64,000 nucleotides of DNA from AWTP1-13 sp963832445 (GCA_963832445.1 CAWHUM010000026.1:186001-250000); one strand, 5' to 3'. Positions 33,345 through 42,966 are shown, numbered from the stretch's first letter. The notes: generated by a model from the letters alone, not told the origin. Made by a program: numbers and translations.

Positions 33345-34892
33345 CTACGGCGCCAAAGGCGATTCGGCGATCGGGTCGGAAACGAAATACACGGGATAGG
33401 TGGCCAAGGCCGTTCCCCGGTGGCTGCGCACAACATTTGTGACGAAAGCCACCTTGCGGAACCGTTCCTGCAGCAAGGGCGGCGATGCTCGCCGCTCGAG
33501 CTCGACATAGAGCGCGGGGCATTTGAGCAGGGCGGGGGAGACGGGCGGGAGATGCTGATAGCGGACCCGTTCGTTGAGCTGCACGACAGGGGCCTTGCCT
33601 GCGAGCTCGTAGGCCAGCTGGCCGGTGGTCGCATAGTTCGATGTTGCCACCCAGCAGGCGCCCTTGGAAGCCCGAAGCCGCTCGATTTCACCCGCAAGCT
33701 CGCGCCATCCGCGCACTTGTGCGCTCGGGTCCTTGGAACCTGGAAACTGCAGAAGCGGCGTGACGGCATGGAGGTAAAGGAAAGCCGACATCGCGAAGCC
33801 GACCGCGAGTGCACTCTTGCCGAGCCATCCGAAAGTTGCGCCATTCGAGCGCGGGCCCTCGATTTGGGTGAGCGCTATCGCGGCGCAGATCGCGAACGAG
33901 GCATAGAGCGGCGCCAGCCAGTTGGGCTGCACGCGGTCGTGCAGCGCGTGCACCACGAAATACGTGAGCAAAGGCAGGATGCTCGCGGCGAGCATGACAT
34001 TGGACTGATCTTTGTCGAGCGCGGCCGTGCGCACGACGCGTACGAGGCCCACGAGCCCGAGAGCGGCTATGATAGGGCTTGCGAGCCCGAAGTAGGCACC
34101 GACGAGCTCGCCGAAGTAGACAGCCGTGAGCTGCTGGCCGGCCCCTACGCGGCCGAACTGCTTGGCAAACGAAACCCATCCGTGCTGAGCGTTCCAGAGC
34201 ACGACCGGCAGCGCAACGACGGCGGCTATAGCTCCGCCGACCCAAAGCTGCCAGGCGCGGAACCAGGCCCGGTTGGTGGGAACGAACAAGAGCCACAGCA
34301 GAACGCCGGCGCCGACGAACAGGTTGGAATATTTCGACAGCAGTCCGAGGCCGGCAAAGACACCGACCGCCAGCCACCAGTTGGCATTGCGCGAGACGTG
34401 GCACTCGGCGAGCGCCCAGGCCGTCAGGCCCCAGAAGAGGACGGAGGGCGTGTCGGGCGTGACGATGATGCCGCCCACCGCCAGCAGTGGCATCGCCAAG
34501 CCGATCCAGACTGCGCGCTGCGCAATGGCGGGGCCGAACAACAATCTGGTCGTGCGCCAAAGGATGAACGGGCCGAGCAAGGAGGTGAGAACCGCGCCGA
34601 GACGCACGCCGAGAGGATTGTCCCCGACCAGCCAGCGTCCGGCGGCGATCATCCACGCCACCATCGGGGCGTGATCGAGGTAGCCCATGGCCGGCGCCAG
34701 GGACCACAGCCGGTAGTAGGCTTCGTCGTCGGTGAGGCCGGCGGTGCCGGCCACTACGAGACGCACCAAGACCAATGCGAGAACCACCGCGACGATGACG
34801 CGGCCCGGGCCTCCGGTCTTGCTCTCGAGCCCGTTCGAGCGGCTCGATCCAATTCCGGTTCCGCGCGCGAGGGCGCCGGGAGCGGAGTTCAT
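33345..34892 (-). CDS. GT39-family (ArnT/PMT-like) membrane glycosyltransferase
   Basis: A 515-aa integral membrane glycosyltransferase with about 11-12 membrane segments. The catalytic acid pair lies in GLTDDEAYYRLW, the family's first periplasmic loop (Asp-Asp-Glu at about 54-56). YLDHAPMVAWM is the usual following motif. Such enzymes use a polyprenyl-phosphate sugar as donor on the periplasmic side. The C-terminal part (about 375-515) is a soluble domain with a Cys pair. A second gene of this family and a donor-synthase fusion lie about 8 kb downstream. Confidence 0.92.
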   Translation of the reverse strand: MNSAPGALARGTGIGSSRSNGLESKTGGPGRVIVAVVLALVLVRLVVAGTAGLTDDEAYYRLWSLAPAMGYLDHAPMVAWMIAAGRWLVGDNPLGVRLGAVLTSLLGPFILWRTTRLLFGPAIAQRAVWIGLAMPLLAVGGIIVTPDTPSVLFWGLTAWALAECHVSRNANWWLAVGVFAGLGLLSKYSNLFVGAGVLLWLLFVPTNRAWFRAWQLWVGGAIAAVVALPVVLWNAQHGWVSFAKQFGRVGAGQQLTAVYFGELVGAYFGLASPIIAALGLVGLVRVVRTAALDKDQSNVMLAASILPLLTYFVVHALHDRVQPNWLAPLYASFAICAAIALTQIEGPRSNGATFGWLGKSALAVGFAMSAFLYLHAVTPLLQFPGSKDPSAQVRGWRELAGEIERLRASKGACWVATSNYATTGQLAYELAGKAPVVQLNERVRYQHLPPVSPALLKCPALYVELERRASPPLLQERFRKVAFVTNVVRSHRGTALATYPVYFVSDPIAESPLAP

Positions 34893-35081
34893 AGCGGTGC
34901 GGAAAACGCGGTTGGAATCAGCGGTTGCGACCGGCCGATTGGAGAATCGTCGGCGGCATGCTGCTCAGCGGCCCTGCGGTCGAGTGTCGCTGCCGATGCA
35001 ACACACCAAGGGCCCATTTCCCGTGCTCTCCGCCGGTTGCCGGTGCAGAAATGCCGCAATCGCTCGATGCGGCCGACAAGC

Positions 35082-35109
35082 GTCGCTATAGTAGAGTCGC
35101 TATACTAGA
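35082..35109 (+). repeat. 14-bp tandem repeat upstream of phosphatase gene, possible operator
   Basis: Two adjoining 14-bp copies, GTCGCTATAGTAGA (35082-35095) and GTCGCTATACTAGA (35096-35109), differ at one base. They lie in the gap between divergent GT39 and the phosphatase gene, 61-88 bp before the favoured start. The spacing resembles direct-repeat operators, and the TATA cores could belong to a promoter. Confidence 0.55.
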
Positions 35110-35170
35110 CATGAGCAACAGACCGACATCAAGCGCCGCTTCAGCCAGGCAAGAACCTTGGGAGCCCGGG

Positions 35171-35980
35171 ATGTCTGGTCCCGCCGCAACGCGCAGGGTG
35201 GAGAGGCCAGCCATAACCGCGTCAGGTGCAGAACGGCCCGATCGGCCTCCCCTCGGGCAAGTGTTGTGGCGTCGCACCAAGCGGGTCATGCAGGCGTGCC
35301 GGCAAGCAGTCGTGGATAGGACACCGCTGTGGCTGCGGCGCGCGGTGGGGCCCACGGCCAAGCGCCTGGACGCGCTCTTTGTCGATCACGGCATCTTCCG
35401 CCTGTTCTATCTCAACAAGTACCGGCTGGGGGACAAGGCGTGGCGCGCGGCGCAGCCCGCACCCCACCACATCCGCAGTCTGGCGCGGCAAGGCGTGCAC
35501 ACCATCATCAACCTGCGCGGCGAGCGGCCCTGCGGCAGCTATTGGCTGGAAGAGGCGGAGTGCGAGCGCCTCGGCATCAGGCTCATCAATTTTCAGGTTC
35601 GCTCGCGACAGGCGCCAACCGCCGAGCAAATCAGGGCGGCCAAGGAGCTGTTCGACGGCATCGAGTACCCGATGCTGCTGCACTGCAAGTCGGGTGCCGA
35701 CCGAGCCGGGCTGATGAGCGTGCTCTACCTCCATCTCAAGGAAGGGGTGCCGCTGGAGGAGGCCAAGCAGCAGCTGTCGCTGCGCTACGGGCATTTTCGC
35801 CAGGCCGACACCGGCGTGCTCGACCGCGTCTTCGACAGCTACCTCGAGTACAACGCCCGCCAGCCCATCGCGTTCTTGGACTGGGTGGACACGGTGTACG
35901 ATCCCGTCGAGCTGAAGCGCTCGTTCCGCTCCGCGGGCTGGGCGCGCCGCCTGGTCGATCAGGTGCTCAGGCGCGAGTAG
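35171..35980 (+). CDS. Dual-specificity/tyrosine phosphatase-like protein
   Basis: A 269-aa protein with the cysteine phosphatase P-loop HCKSGADR (171-178, nucleophile Cys172, Arg178). The preceding part shows HTIINLRGERP and the general-acid region around SYWLEEAECERLGIRLINF. The C-terminal tail is helical. This resembles DSP-type phosphatases often found with lipid or polysaccharide genes. GGAG six bases before ATG 35171 favours this start; an earlier ATG at 35111 is possible. It converges with psd, and the two genes overlap by 14 bp. Confidence 0.88.
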   Translation: MSGPAATRRVERPAITASGAERPDRPPLGQVLWRRTKRVMQACRQAVVDRTPLWLRRAVGPTAKRLDALFVDHGIFRLFYLNKYRLGDKAWRAAQPAPHHIRSLARQGVHTIINLRGERPCGSYWLEEAECERLGIRLINFQVRSRQAPTAEQIRAAKELFDGIEYPMLLHCKSGADRAGLMSVLYLHLKEGVPLEEAKQQLSLRYGHFRQADTGVLDRVFDSYLEYNARQPIAFLDWVDTVYDPVELKRSFRSAGWARRLVDQVLRRE

Positions 35981-36881
35981 CGGCCGCGGCGCTATCTATC
36001 GTGTCGGGCGCGGCTGCAGGCAGCCGCATCAGCGGTTGCCCCATGCGTACAATTTCGCCCTCCGTGATGTTGTCGGTCAGTGAGAAGCCGTCGGGGGCGA
36101 AGACGATGATGGTGGAGCCGTGCTCGAACCAGCCCATCTCCGCGCCCTTGGCAAAGGGCGCATTGCAATAGATGGGCGTGCTGCCGAGGTCGCGCACGTG
36201 CGCCACCGTGTCGAGGAAATTGAGGCGGATGCTCGCCACCAGGATGGCGGCGACGGGGACCAGGGCGATCCTGTGGCCGGTGGCGGCGAGCCTGGTCTCG
36301 AGGATCGCGCGCTCGTTCTTGCAGAACAGTTTGGCGACGCGTTTCAGCGCGATCGGATTGACGTTCCAGGTGTCGCCCGAGATATAGGTCACGCGCTCGA
36401 CGCGGCAGTCGTGCGGGGCGTGGAAGCGATGGTACATGCTGGAGGTCAGGCGCAGGGTCACGTACCGCCCATTGCGGTAGGCGGCGACGAGCCCGGCGTC
36501 GTGCAGAAGCTCTTCGAGTGCGTAGGGCGCCCCCTTGATCTGGAACAGCTCGGTGCCGGCGATGGCGCCGCACGCGCCGACGATGGCATCGCCCGGGCTG
36601 ACGAGCACGGTCGGATCGCGATCGATCGGGCGGGCCCCGTCCTTGAGCTGCCGCGTGAAGCAGGCGTGCATGCTCTTGAAGCGCGAGTGCCTGGCCTCGC
36701 TCAAATCCAGGTCGGCGAACAGGCGCCATACCCCAATCGAGAGCGAGCGGATAACGGGGTTCTCGATTTTGCTGAACCAGCCGATGAAGCGGGTCGCCAG
36801 CCGCCGGGGGATGCGGTTGGTGAGCAGGAAGTTGACGTCTTCCTGCTGGAACAGCTTTCCTATCAGTGATCTAACTGTCAT
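35967..36881 (-). CDS. psd: Phosphatidylserine decarboxylase proenzyme
   Basis: Psd converts phosphatidylserine to phosphatidylethanolamine at the inner membrane, using a pyruvoyl group made by self-cleavage. The 304-aa product has SPGDAIVG (active Asp region, about 95-102), YHRFHAPHD (150-158) and the cleavage site HGST (254-257), where Ser becomes the pyruvoyl group. Length fits the large Psd form. Its start lies only 35 bp from the divergent aminotransferase start. The 3' end overlaps the convergent phosphatase gene. pmtA, which uses its product, is three genes away. Confidence 0.94.
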   Translation of the reverse strand: MTVRSLIGKLFQQEDVNFLLTNRIPRRLATRFIGWFSKIENPVIRSLSIGVWRLFADLDLSEARHSRFKSMHACFTRQLKDGARPIDRDPTVLVSPGDAIVGACGAIAGTELFQIKGAPYALEELLHDAGLVAAYRNGRYVTLRLTSSMYHRFHAPHDCRVERVTYISGDTWNVNPIALKRVAKLFCKNERAILETRLAATGHRIALVPVAAILVASIRLNFLDTVAHVRDLGSTPIYCNAPFAKGAEMGWFEHGSTIIVFAPDGFSLTDNITEGEIVRMGQPLMRLPAAAPDTIDSAAAATRA

Positions 36882-36916
36882 GAAGCGGCAAACTTGTACC
36901 GTTAGCTGTTGAGTCG

Positions 36917-38663
36917 ATGGATTCGCCGTTCACACTGGCACTTTATGCGCTGGGCGCAGCCGCCCTTGCAGCAGCCGCGCTCAAGGTCAAGGCGCGCCTC
37001 GAGCTGTCTCGGGCCAAGCACAAATCGATGGCCGGACACGCACGCTGGGGACGCCGGATCGCCTCGCTCATCCCCTTCTACGAATACGGCGAGGACCAGT
37101 TCTTCAAGTCGGACAACGCGCCGGATGCGGTGGCAGCGCGCCGTCGCACCGGCTTCGACCGGCTGGCTGAGCTCTATCGCAAGCGCTTTCCCAAGACCGT
37201 TCAGCTCACGGCTGAGATCAGGAATGGGCTCTCCGACCTCCAGTTCACCAGCGCGTATCGCGTGCCTTTCCAGTACAGCCGCATCGTGCGCCAGAACCTG
37301 GGCTCCGGCACTTTCCTGCAATCTTCGTCGGGCGTGACCGTCACCGATCTCGACGGTAATACGTTCTATGACCTGACCGGCTCCTACGGCGTCAACCTGT
37401 TCGGCTACGACTTCTACAAGGACACCATGGCGAAGGGCCAGGAGCGCGCCCGCGAGCTGGGGCCCGTGCTCGGGGCCTTCCACCCGGTGCTCGCCTACAA
37501 TGTGAGGCGGCTCAAGGAAATCTCTGGCCTCGACGAAGTCTCGTTCCACATGTCGGGCACCGAAGCGGTGATGCAGGCCGTGCGGCTCGCCCGCTACCAC
37601 ACCCGGCGCAACAAGATCGTGCGCTTCTGCGGCGCCTACCACGGCTGGTGGGGCGACGTGCAGCCGGGGATCGGCAATCCGGTCACGGAGCGGGAGACCT
37701 ACACGCTGGCGGACATGTCGGACGCGACGCTGCGCGTGCTGCGCAGGCGGCGCAACATCGCCTGCGTGCTGGTCAACCCGCTGCAGGCCTTGCATCCCAA
37801 CGCCAATGCTCCGTCCGATACCTCTCTGGTCGACAGCAGCCGCAGCGCGCATTTCGACAAGGCCGCCTACGCCAAGTGGCTGCGGCAGGTGCGCGAGGTG
37901 TGCACCGAGCGCAACATCGTGCTGATCTTCGACGAGGTGTTCGTCGGCTTCCGCCTCGCGCCCGGCGGGGCGCAGGAATACTTCGGCGTCAAGGCCGACA
38001 TGGTCACCTACGGCAAAACGGTCGGCGGCGGCTTCCCGATCGGCGTCGTCTGCGGTCGGCACGACTTGATGAAGCGCTTCCGCGACGACCGGCCGGCCGA
38101 CATCTGCTTTGCCCGCGGCACCTTCAACTCGCACCCCTACGTGATGGGCGCGATGTACGAGTTCCTGCAGCGCATGGAAACACCCGAGGTCCGGGCCCTC
38201 TATCAGGACCTGGACGCAACCTGGGACCGGCGGGCGCAAGAACTCAACCGGCGCTTGCAGCGAAGCGCAGGTGCCGGTGCAGGTGGCCAATCTGTCGTCG
38301 ATCTGGACCGTGACCTACACCGAGCCCTCGCGCTACAACTGGATGCTGCAGTACTACCTGCGCGCGGAAGGGCTGGCGCTCAGCTGGATCGGCACCGGGC
38401 GCTTCATCTTCAGCCTCAACTACACCGAGGCCGATTTCCAGGCCGTGGCCGAGCGCTTTCTGGCGGCGGCCAAGGCCATGCATGCGGATGGCTGGTGGTG
38501 GAGCGACGCTTCGCTCACGAACAAGGCGATCAAGCGCCAGATCCTGCGCGAGATGATCGCCGCCAGATTTGCGTCGCGCCGGCGTGCCGATGCTGCGGTC
38601 CCTACGCCCGACCAGCAGCCTAGCCTTGTCCATGCTGCTGCGCATGAGTCATCGGGTCGATGA
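36917..38663 (+). pseudogene. Class III PLP-dependent aminotransferase (glutamate-1-semialdehyde aminomutase-like), frameshifted
   Basis: The reading frame is open to about 38,258, where a +1 shift moves it. Dropping the C at 38258 restores RLSEAQVPVQVANL and a 581-aa protein ending at 38663. It has an unusual hydrophobic N-terminal helix (about 5-22), then a 100-residue linker. The class III core follows with SGTEA (213-217), YHGWW (241-245), Asp339 in FDEVF, and the PLP lysine Lys367 in TYGKTVGGG. A base-call error is as likely as a real defect. It diverges from psd and converges with the Mpo1-like gene, overlapping it by 44 bp. The substrate is unknown. Confidence 0.85.
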
Positions 38664-39237
38664 ACTCACCGCGCAGGAGATAGAACGGCGCCTTGTAGTA
38701 GAGCTTGATGTCGTGGAACGGGTCGGTGACGATCTTGGTCGCCCACACCAGGCCGGTCTGCACATCCTTGATGAAGAACAGGTGCACGGTGCGGAAGATG
38801 AGGCCGCCGATGCCGATCGTGATCCACATCAGGGCGACGTGATGGATGAAGGTGGGCATGTCGGTGTGCGGCTCGAAGATGCCGAACAGGCCGGGGTTGA
38901 AATAGAGCACCAGGGGTGACAGGGCCCAGATCCCCATCAGCACCACCTTGCGCCGCAGATTGTAGCCGACCTTCACCTCTTCCTTGAATTCGTGGGTCGC
39001 CTGGTTGACCTCGTCGTAGTCACGCGGCTCGAAGAAGAAATGCCCAGCCTGGCGGCTGGTCATGCCAACGAGCCAAGCCAGCAGCACGGCAGCGACCGGG
39101 TTCGAGAACACCAGGACATAGGCGCACACGAAGCTGATGGCGCTGACAAGGTGTAGAGCCTGGTTGATGCGGCTGTGGTGGTAGAAGCGATGGTCGTCCC
39201 ACCGCTGAACCCTCAGAGCTTCGAAGAACCCGTCCAT
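38620..39237 (-). CDS. Mpo1-like (DUF962-type) membrane protein, putative
   Basis: A 205-aa membrane protein with about four hydrophobic segments. The opening RFYHHSRINQALHLVS (18-33) and GHFFFEPRDYDE (65-76) resemble the YHHNPKN and GHGVFE iron-binding blocks of yeast Mpo1/DUF962 proteins. Those are Fe(II) dioxygenases for alpha-oxidation of 2-hydroxy fatty acids. A third His-bearing block, THEFKEEVKVGYN, follows. This assignment rests on motif likeness only. Its 3' end overlaps the convergent aminotransferase by 44 bp. The upstream neighbour is pmtA, 48 bp away and on the same strand. Confidence 0.6.
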   Translation of the reverse strand: MDGFFEALRVQRWDDHRFYHHSRINQALHLVSAISFVCAYVLVFSNPVAAVLLAWLVGMTSRQAGHFFFEPRDYDEVNQATHEFKEEVKVGYNLRRKVVLMGIWALSPLVLYFNPGLFGIFEPHTDMPTFIHHVALMWITIGIGGLIFRTVHLFFIKDVQTGLVWATKIVTDPFHDIKLYYKAPFYLLRGEFIDPMTHAQQHGQG

Positions 39238-39285
39238 TGCAGTGTGCCCCTTGTTTGTTTGAAGCGGCGCCAACTTTCGTCTTGT

Positions 39286-39966
39286 CTAGCCGGAGGCGCG
39301 GGCGCCCGGACGCTCCAGCCCTGCAGTTGCGGCCTTGCCGAAACGGATCAGCGAGAAATGCCCGAGCGGCGGCACCGGGCGGCGTTCGATAAGGCGCATG
39401 CCTTGGGCGCGCTCGAGCCAGCGCGCAAATCGGTCCCAGGGAAAGTCGGAGCGCCAGCCGAGGCGCTGCGTCACGGGCATGAGCAAGTGCTCGAAGGTCT
39501 TGCGCGGCCCCTGTTCCGCGCCGATCCGGTTGATGAGAACGATCTCGCCGCCGGGCTTCAGCACACGGGCGAACTCGTCGAGGGCGACCTCGGGATGGGG
39601 GACCGTATTGACGACGTATTGCGCCACCACCACGTCGAAGGACGCGTCCGGGAATGCCAGGTTCTCGGCGTCCATGACCTCGAGGCGCTCGACATGATGC
39701 AGCCGCTGCTCGGCCACCCGCTTGCGGGCCTTGGCGAGCATTTTCTCGGACAGGTCGACACCGACGACGCGGGTGGTGGGCGCGTACAGCGGCAGGCACA
39801 TGCCGGTTCCGACGCCGACGTCGAGGACGCGACCGCCGACCCGATTGGTGGCCGCCACCGCCACATTGCGCGCGCGCTCGAACAGCGTGCCGAATACGAG
39901 GTCATAGACGGGGGCCCATCTGCCATACGTCCTGGTTACCGTTTCGGCACTTATTTGCGCTGTCAT
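39286..39966 (-). CDS. pmtA: Phosphatidylethanolamine N-methyltransferase (PmtA, Rhodobacter type)
   Basis: A 226-aa SAM-dependent methyltransferase. The N-terminal YGRWAPVYDLVFGTLFERAR is characteristic of alphaproteobacterial PmtA. Motif I VLDVGVGTGMCLPLY (about 47-61) and VVGVDLSEKML follow. VVVAQYVVNTVPHPE and LKPGGEIVLINR complete the fold. PmtA methylates PE three times to phosphatidylcholine. The ATG at 39966 matches homology, with GAGGAC upstream. psd, which supplies PE, lies about 2.3 kb away. Confidence 0.9.
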   Translation of the reverse strand: MTAQISAETVTRTYGRWAPVYDLVFGTLFERARNVAVAATNRVGGRVLDVGVGTGMCLPLYAPTTRVVGVDLSEKMLAKARKRVAEQRLHHVERLEVMDAENLAFPDASFDVVVAQYVVNTVPHPEVALDEFARVLKPGGEIVLINRIGAEQGPRKTFEHLLMPVTQRLGWRSDFPWDRFARWLERAQGMRLIERRPVPPLGHFSLIRFGKAATAGLERPGARASG

Positions 39967-40042
39967 CCGTTGTCCTCGCTTCCCCGCGAACGCACTTTTG
40001 CGTCTGGCCGGCCGCGCCGGCACACTGTTTCAGCCCACTACG

Positions 40043-41164
40043 CTACCTTGATCGCGACGCCGCCGCGTTGCCAACCGGCGACTGCCGTCCGCCCGTCCGC
40101 CCACCAACGGTAAAGCGTTTGCCGGAGGTGCCAGCCTGGGTCCCGCGCGCGTGAGCCAGCGGCTCGACGAACACCTTGTCGGCGTGTTCGAGGAACTGCC
40201 GGGCGCTGCGATCCCAAGTGTTGTTGAGCGCGAAGGCACGGCACGCCTCGCGCGACAGACGAAGCGCGCCCAGACACGCCTCTCGCAAATCTTCGCTCAG
40301 CACGCCGATCGGATGGTCGCCAATGACGTCCTTCGGCCCCATGACTGGATAGGCGGCAATCGGCACGCCCGAGGCAAGAGCCTCGAGCTGCACAATGCCG
40401 AAGGTGTCCGTCTTGCTCGGGAAGACGAAGACGTCGGCGGCCGCCAGGTGGGCAGCGAGCAAGGCGCCCTCCACTTTTCCCAGAAACCTAGCGTCGGGAA
40501 AACGGGAGCGCAACTCGGCCTCCTGCGGCCCGTGACCGATCACCACCTTGGTGCCCGGCAAATCGAGCGACAGGAAAGCCTCCAGATTCTTCTCGACGGC
40601 GATGCGCCCGACGCTGATGAAGATCGGCCGCGGCAGGTCGAGATCGATCGCGCGCTCCGGCTTGAAGAGATCGGTATCAACGCCGCGCGTCCAAAGGCCG
40701 AGATTGTCGAAGCCGCGGCTCGACAACTCGCCCATCAGCGAATGCGTGGACACCATCGTCACTTTGGCGGCGCCGTGGAACCGGCGCAGGATCGCGTACG
40801 TCCAGCTCTCCGGGATTGGAAAGCGCGCTCTGATATATTCGGGAAAGCGGGTGGTGTAGCTGGTCGTAAAAGGCAGCCTGCGCCTGATGCAATAGCGCCT
40901 GGCCAGCTGCCCGATCGGCCCCTCGGTGGCGATATGAATGGCGTTGGGCGCCGCTTGCTCGATGCGACGCGCAATGCCGCCGGGGTTGGGCAGCGCCAAG
41001 CGCAAGCCGGGGTAGGTCGGCACCGGGAGAGATGCAAAGCCTTCCGGTGTCAGGAAATCGACGACGACGCCGTGCCGGCGCAGGCTCTTTGCCAGCGACA
41101 TCAGCGTACGCACAACCCCGTTGACCTGCGGATGCCAAGCATCGGTTGCGATGAGCACGCGCAT
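40043..41164 (-). CDS. Glycosyltransferase family 4 (GDP-mannose/SqdX-like)
   Basis: A 373-aa GT-B glycosyltransferase. The N-terminal domain opens with MRVLIATDAWHPQVNGVVRTLMSLAK, the mark of the GT4 subgroup with lipid-linked acceptors such as PimB, SqdX and Agt. IATEGPIGQLA follows. The C-terminal domain shows ISVGRIAVEKNLEAF and the E-x7-E block FGIVQLEALASGVPIAAYPVMG. A Pro/Gly/Arg-rich tail follows from about residue 340. It runs with pmtA, 76 bp apart. It probably glycosylates a membrane lipid; donor and acceptor are inferred from the subgroup. Confidence 0.9.
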   Translation of the reverse strand: MRVLIATDAWHPQVNGVVRTLMSLAKSLRRHGVVVDFLTPEGFASLPVPTYPGLRLALPNPGGIARRIEQAAPNAIHIATEGPIGQLARRYCIRRRLPFTTSYTTRFPEYIRARFPIPESWTYAILRRFHGAAKVTMVSTHSLMGELSSRGFDNLGLWTRGVDTDLFKPERAIDLDLPRPIFISVGRIAVEKNLEAFLSLDLPGTKVVIGHGPQEAELRSRFPDARFLGKVEGALLAAHLAAADVFVFPSKTDTFGIVQLEALASGVPIAAYPVMGPKDVIGDHPIGVLSEDLREACLGALRLSREACRAFALNNTWDRSARQFLEHADKVFVEPLAHARGTQAGTSGKRFTVGGRTGGRQSPVGNAAASRSR

Positions 41165-41382
41165 CAGGCGATCCAGGGGTGTTGTTGTGTCAATCGCCCG
41201 CTCGCGAGACAAAGCGAATACCCACCACACCGCGCCGCCGCGGCGCGTTCGCTATCACTAGGTCCCGGCGTTTTTTTTGCCGCCGCCATGCGACACAGAT
41301 ACGGTGCAGCTGTATCAGTTGTGTGACAATAACCGGGTGCGACCAATTGCGCGAGATGTAATCCACAACGCGTGCTGGCCGC

Positions 41383-42966
41383 TCATTTTTTTTCTTCGTC
41401 GGCGACGGCGGGAATGGCGTTGGGCACGCTGCCGTCGCACTGCGCGCCGCGGCCTTGCAGAGAGAATCGCCGGCCGAGGAAGAGCTGCAGCTCGCCAATG
41501 GGGACGCCCGCTTGGCGCACCGTCACCGGTGCCAGCGGCTCGATCGCATCGAAACAGGCGGCATACCTCGCTTCAACTTGCGCCTTGGTGAGCTGCTCGC
41601 CCACGATCAAGGCGTCTTGGCCGGCACTCGCGGCGTTGCGATAGATCACGGCATAGCCGCGCGCGTCGCTGCACGGACAGCGCACCGGCATCGCTCCTTC
41701 GAGCGCAACGTCGATGCGGGCGGCTTCGTGCCAGCGGGTGGCAAGGACGAACGTGTTGGGGCGCGCGAGCAGACCGCGGCGCGACAGATCCGACTTGAGC
41801 TCGGACCAGGACACCGTCTCGATCAGCGGGTAGGTCGGCGGGTTCGCCCAGGCCACCGGCGGCCAGGGCAGTCGCGCCAGCGCCAGCACCGCAACGAGGA
41901 TCACGATCAGCGACGCGGCGGTGGACGTGAGCCAGATGCGCGCGCGCTTTCGCGATTGCTGCGGAATGCCTGCGAGGTCGCGCCCGAGGAGCGCGAAGCC
42001 GAACAGGTAGCCGGGCGCGGCCCAGTGATAGAGCACGCGATTGCCCGAGACTGCGACGAGCGTGAAGGCGAGTATCGGTCCGATCGCCAGACACACCGCC
42101 AGCCATGCGCGCTCGTCGTTCGGGCCTTGGATGGCGGCGCGCACGAGGCTGATCGCCAGCGGCACCCACAGCCACGGCAAGAAGTAGAGCGCCTGGCCGG
42201 CCAGGACTCGGAGCGGGCCCAACAGATCGAGGCGGGTCATGCGGGCGCGCCCGCCCTGAAAGGCGAACGAGACCCAATCGTGCTCAATGTTCCAGACGAT
42301 GACGGGGAGGAACATCACGGCGGCGATGGCGACGCCCAGGTAGGGCCAGGGCGAGAGCATCCAGTGCCGCTTGGATGGAGTCGTCAGCAGGAACAGCGCC
42401 GTGCCGGCGAACAGGAACACCCCGTGCAGCTTGGACAGGCAGGCAAGGCCGCCACAGGCTCCCGCCGCCAGCCACCACAGCGGTGATGGCGAGCCTGGCG
42501 CGTAGAGGACGCGGGCCAGGCAGTAGGCGCCGGCCATCGTTGCTGCGATGAGCGGGCCGTCGGGCAGCACGAAGCTTCCCGTGGTCCAGGCCAGCACCGG
42601 CGCCAGGTTGAGCGTCAGCGCGGCGAACAGCCCGGCGCGGCTGTCGAAGAGCCGCCGTGTGAAGGCAAACATCAGCCAGGTGGTGAGCGCGAACAGCAAG
42701 ACGAAAGGCAGGCGCACTGCGAGCGCCAATTCACTACCGAACAGCCAGCGCGCTCCGCCCGCCAGCCACCAGGCCAGCGGCGGATGATCGAACGTGGAGA
42801 GGGCGAACGTGCGCGCGGTCGCCACCGTGTAGCGCTCGTCGATGCCGAGGCCCAATGTGCCGGCGAACACGAGCCGTCCCACAAGGGCTGCGGCGATCAG
42901 GAGGAGCACATATTGCTCATCGGTGAGCGCCCCCCTGGCGTTGGTGAAGGGGCTCAGCGCCGCCAC
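41383..42966 (-). CDS. GT39-family (ArnT/PMT-like) membrane glycosyltransferase, second copy
   Basis: A roughly 527-aa integral membrane glycosyltransferase with about eleven membrane helices. The catalytic loop has GLGIDERYTVATAR (Asp-Glu), and DHPPLAWWL is the following motif. It uses polyprenyl-phosphate sugar, likely made by the GT2-GtrA protein encoded just upstream. The GTG at 42966 overlaps the stop of that gene; no ATG fits homology, so the start is uncertain. The C-terminal soluble part contains a Cys pair. It resembles the other GT39 protein of this window but is diverged. Confidence 0.9.
   Translation of the reverse strand: MAALSPFTNARGALTDEQYVLLLIAAALVGRLVFAGTLGLGIDERYTVATARTFALSTFDHPPLAWWLAGGARWLFGSELALAVRLPFVLLFALTTWLMFAFTRRLFDSRAGLFAALTLNLAPVLAWTTGSFVLPDGPLIAATMAGAYCLARVLYAPGSPSPLWWLAAGACGGLACLSKLHGVFLFAGTALFLLTTPSKRHWMLSPWPYLGVAIAAVMFLPVIVWNIEHDWVSFAFQGGRARMTRLDLLGPLRVLAGQALYFLPWLWVPLAISLVRAAIQGPNDERAWLAVCLAIGPILAFTLVAVSGNRVLYHWAAPGYLFGFALLGRDLAGIPQQSRKRARIWLTSTAASLIVILVAVLALARLPWPPVAWANPPTYPLIETVSWSELKSDLSRRGLLARPNTFVLATRWHEAARIDVALEGAMPVRCPCSDARGYAVIYRNAASAGQDALIVGEQLTKAQVEARYAACFDAIEPLAPVTVRQAGVPIGELQLFLGRRFSLQGRGAQCDGSVPNAIPAVADEEKK

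Noticed and set aside
33294..35108. A 604-codon plus-strand frame over the first GT39 gene
   Set aside because: Antisense frame with low-complexity, charged sequence and no domain; the minus strand encodes a clear membrane glycosyltransferase.
41268..41290. T8 run with flanking CGGC/GCCG near the GT4 start
   Set aside because: A terminator would need a plus-strand gene upstream, and there is none. The stem is only four pairs.
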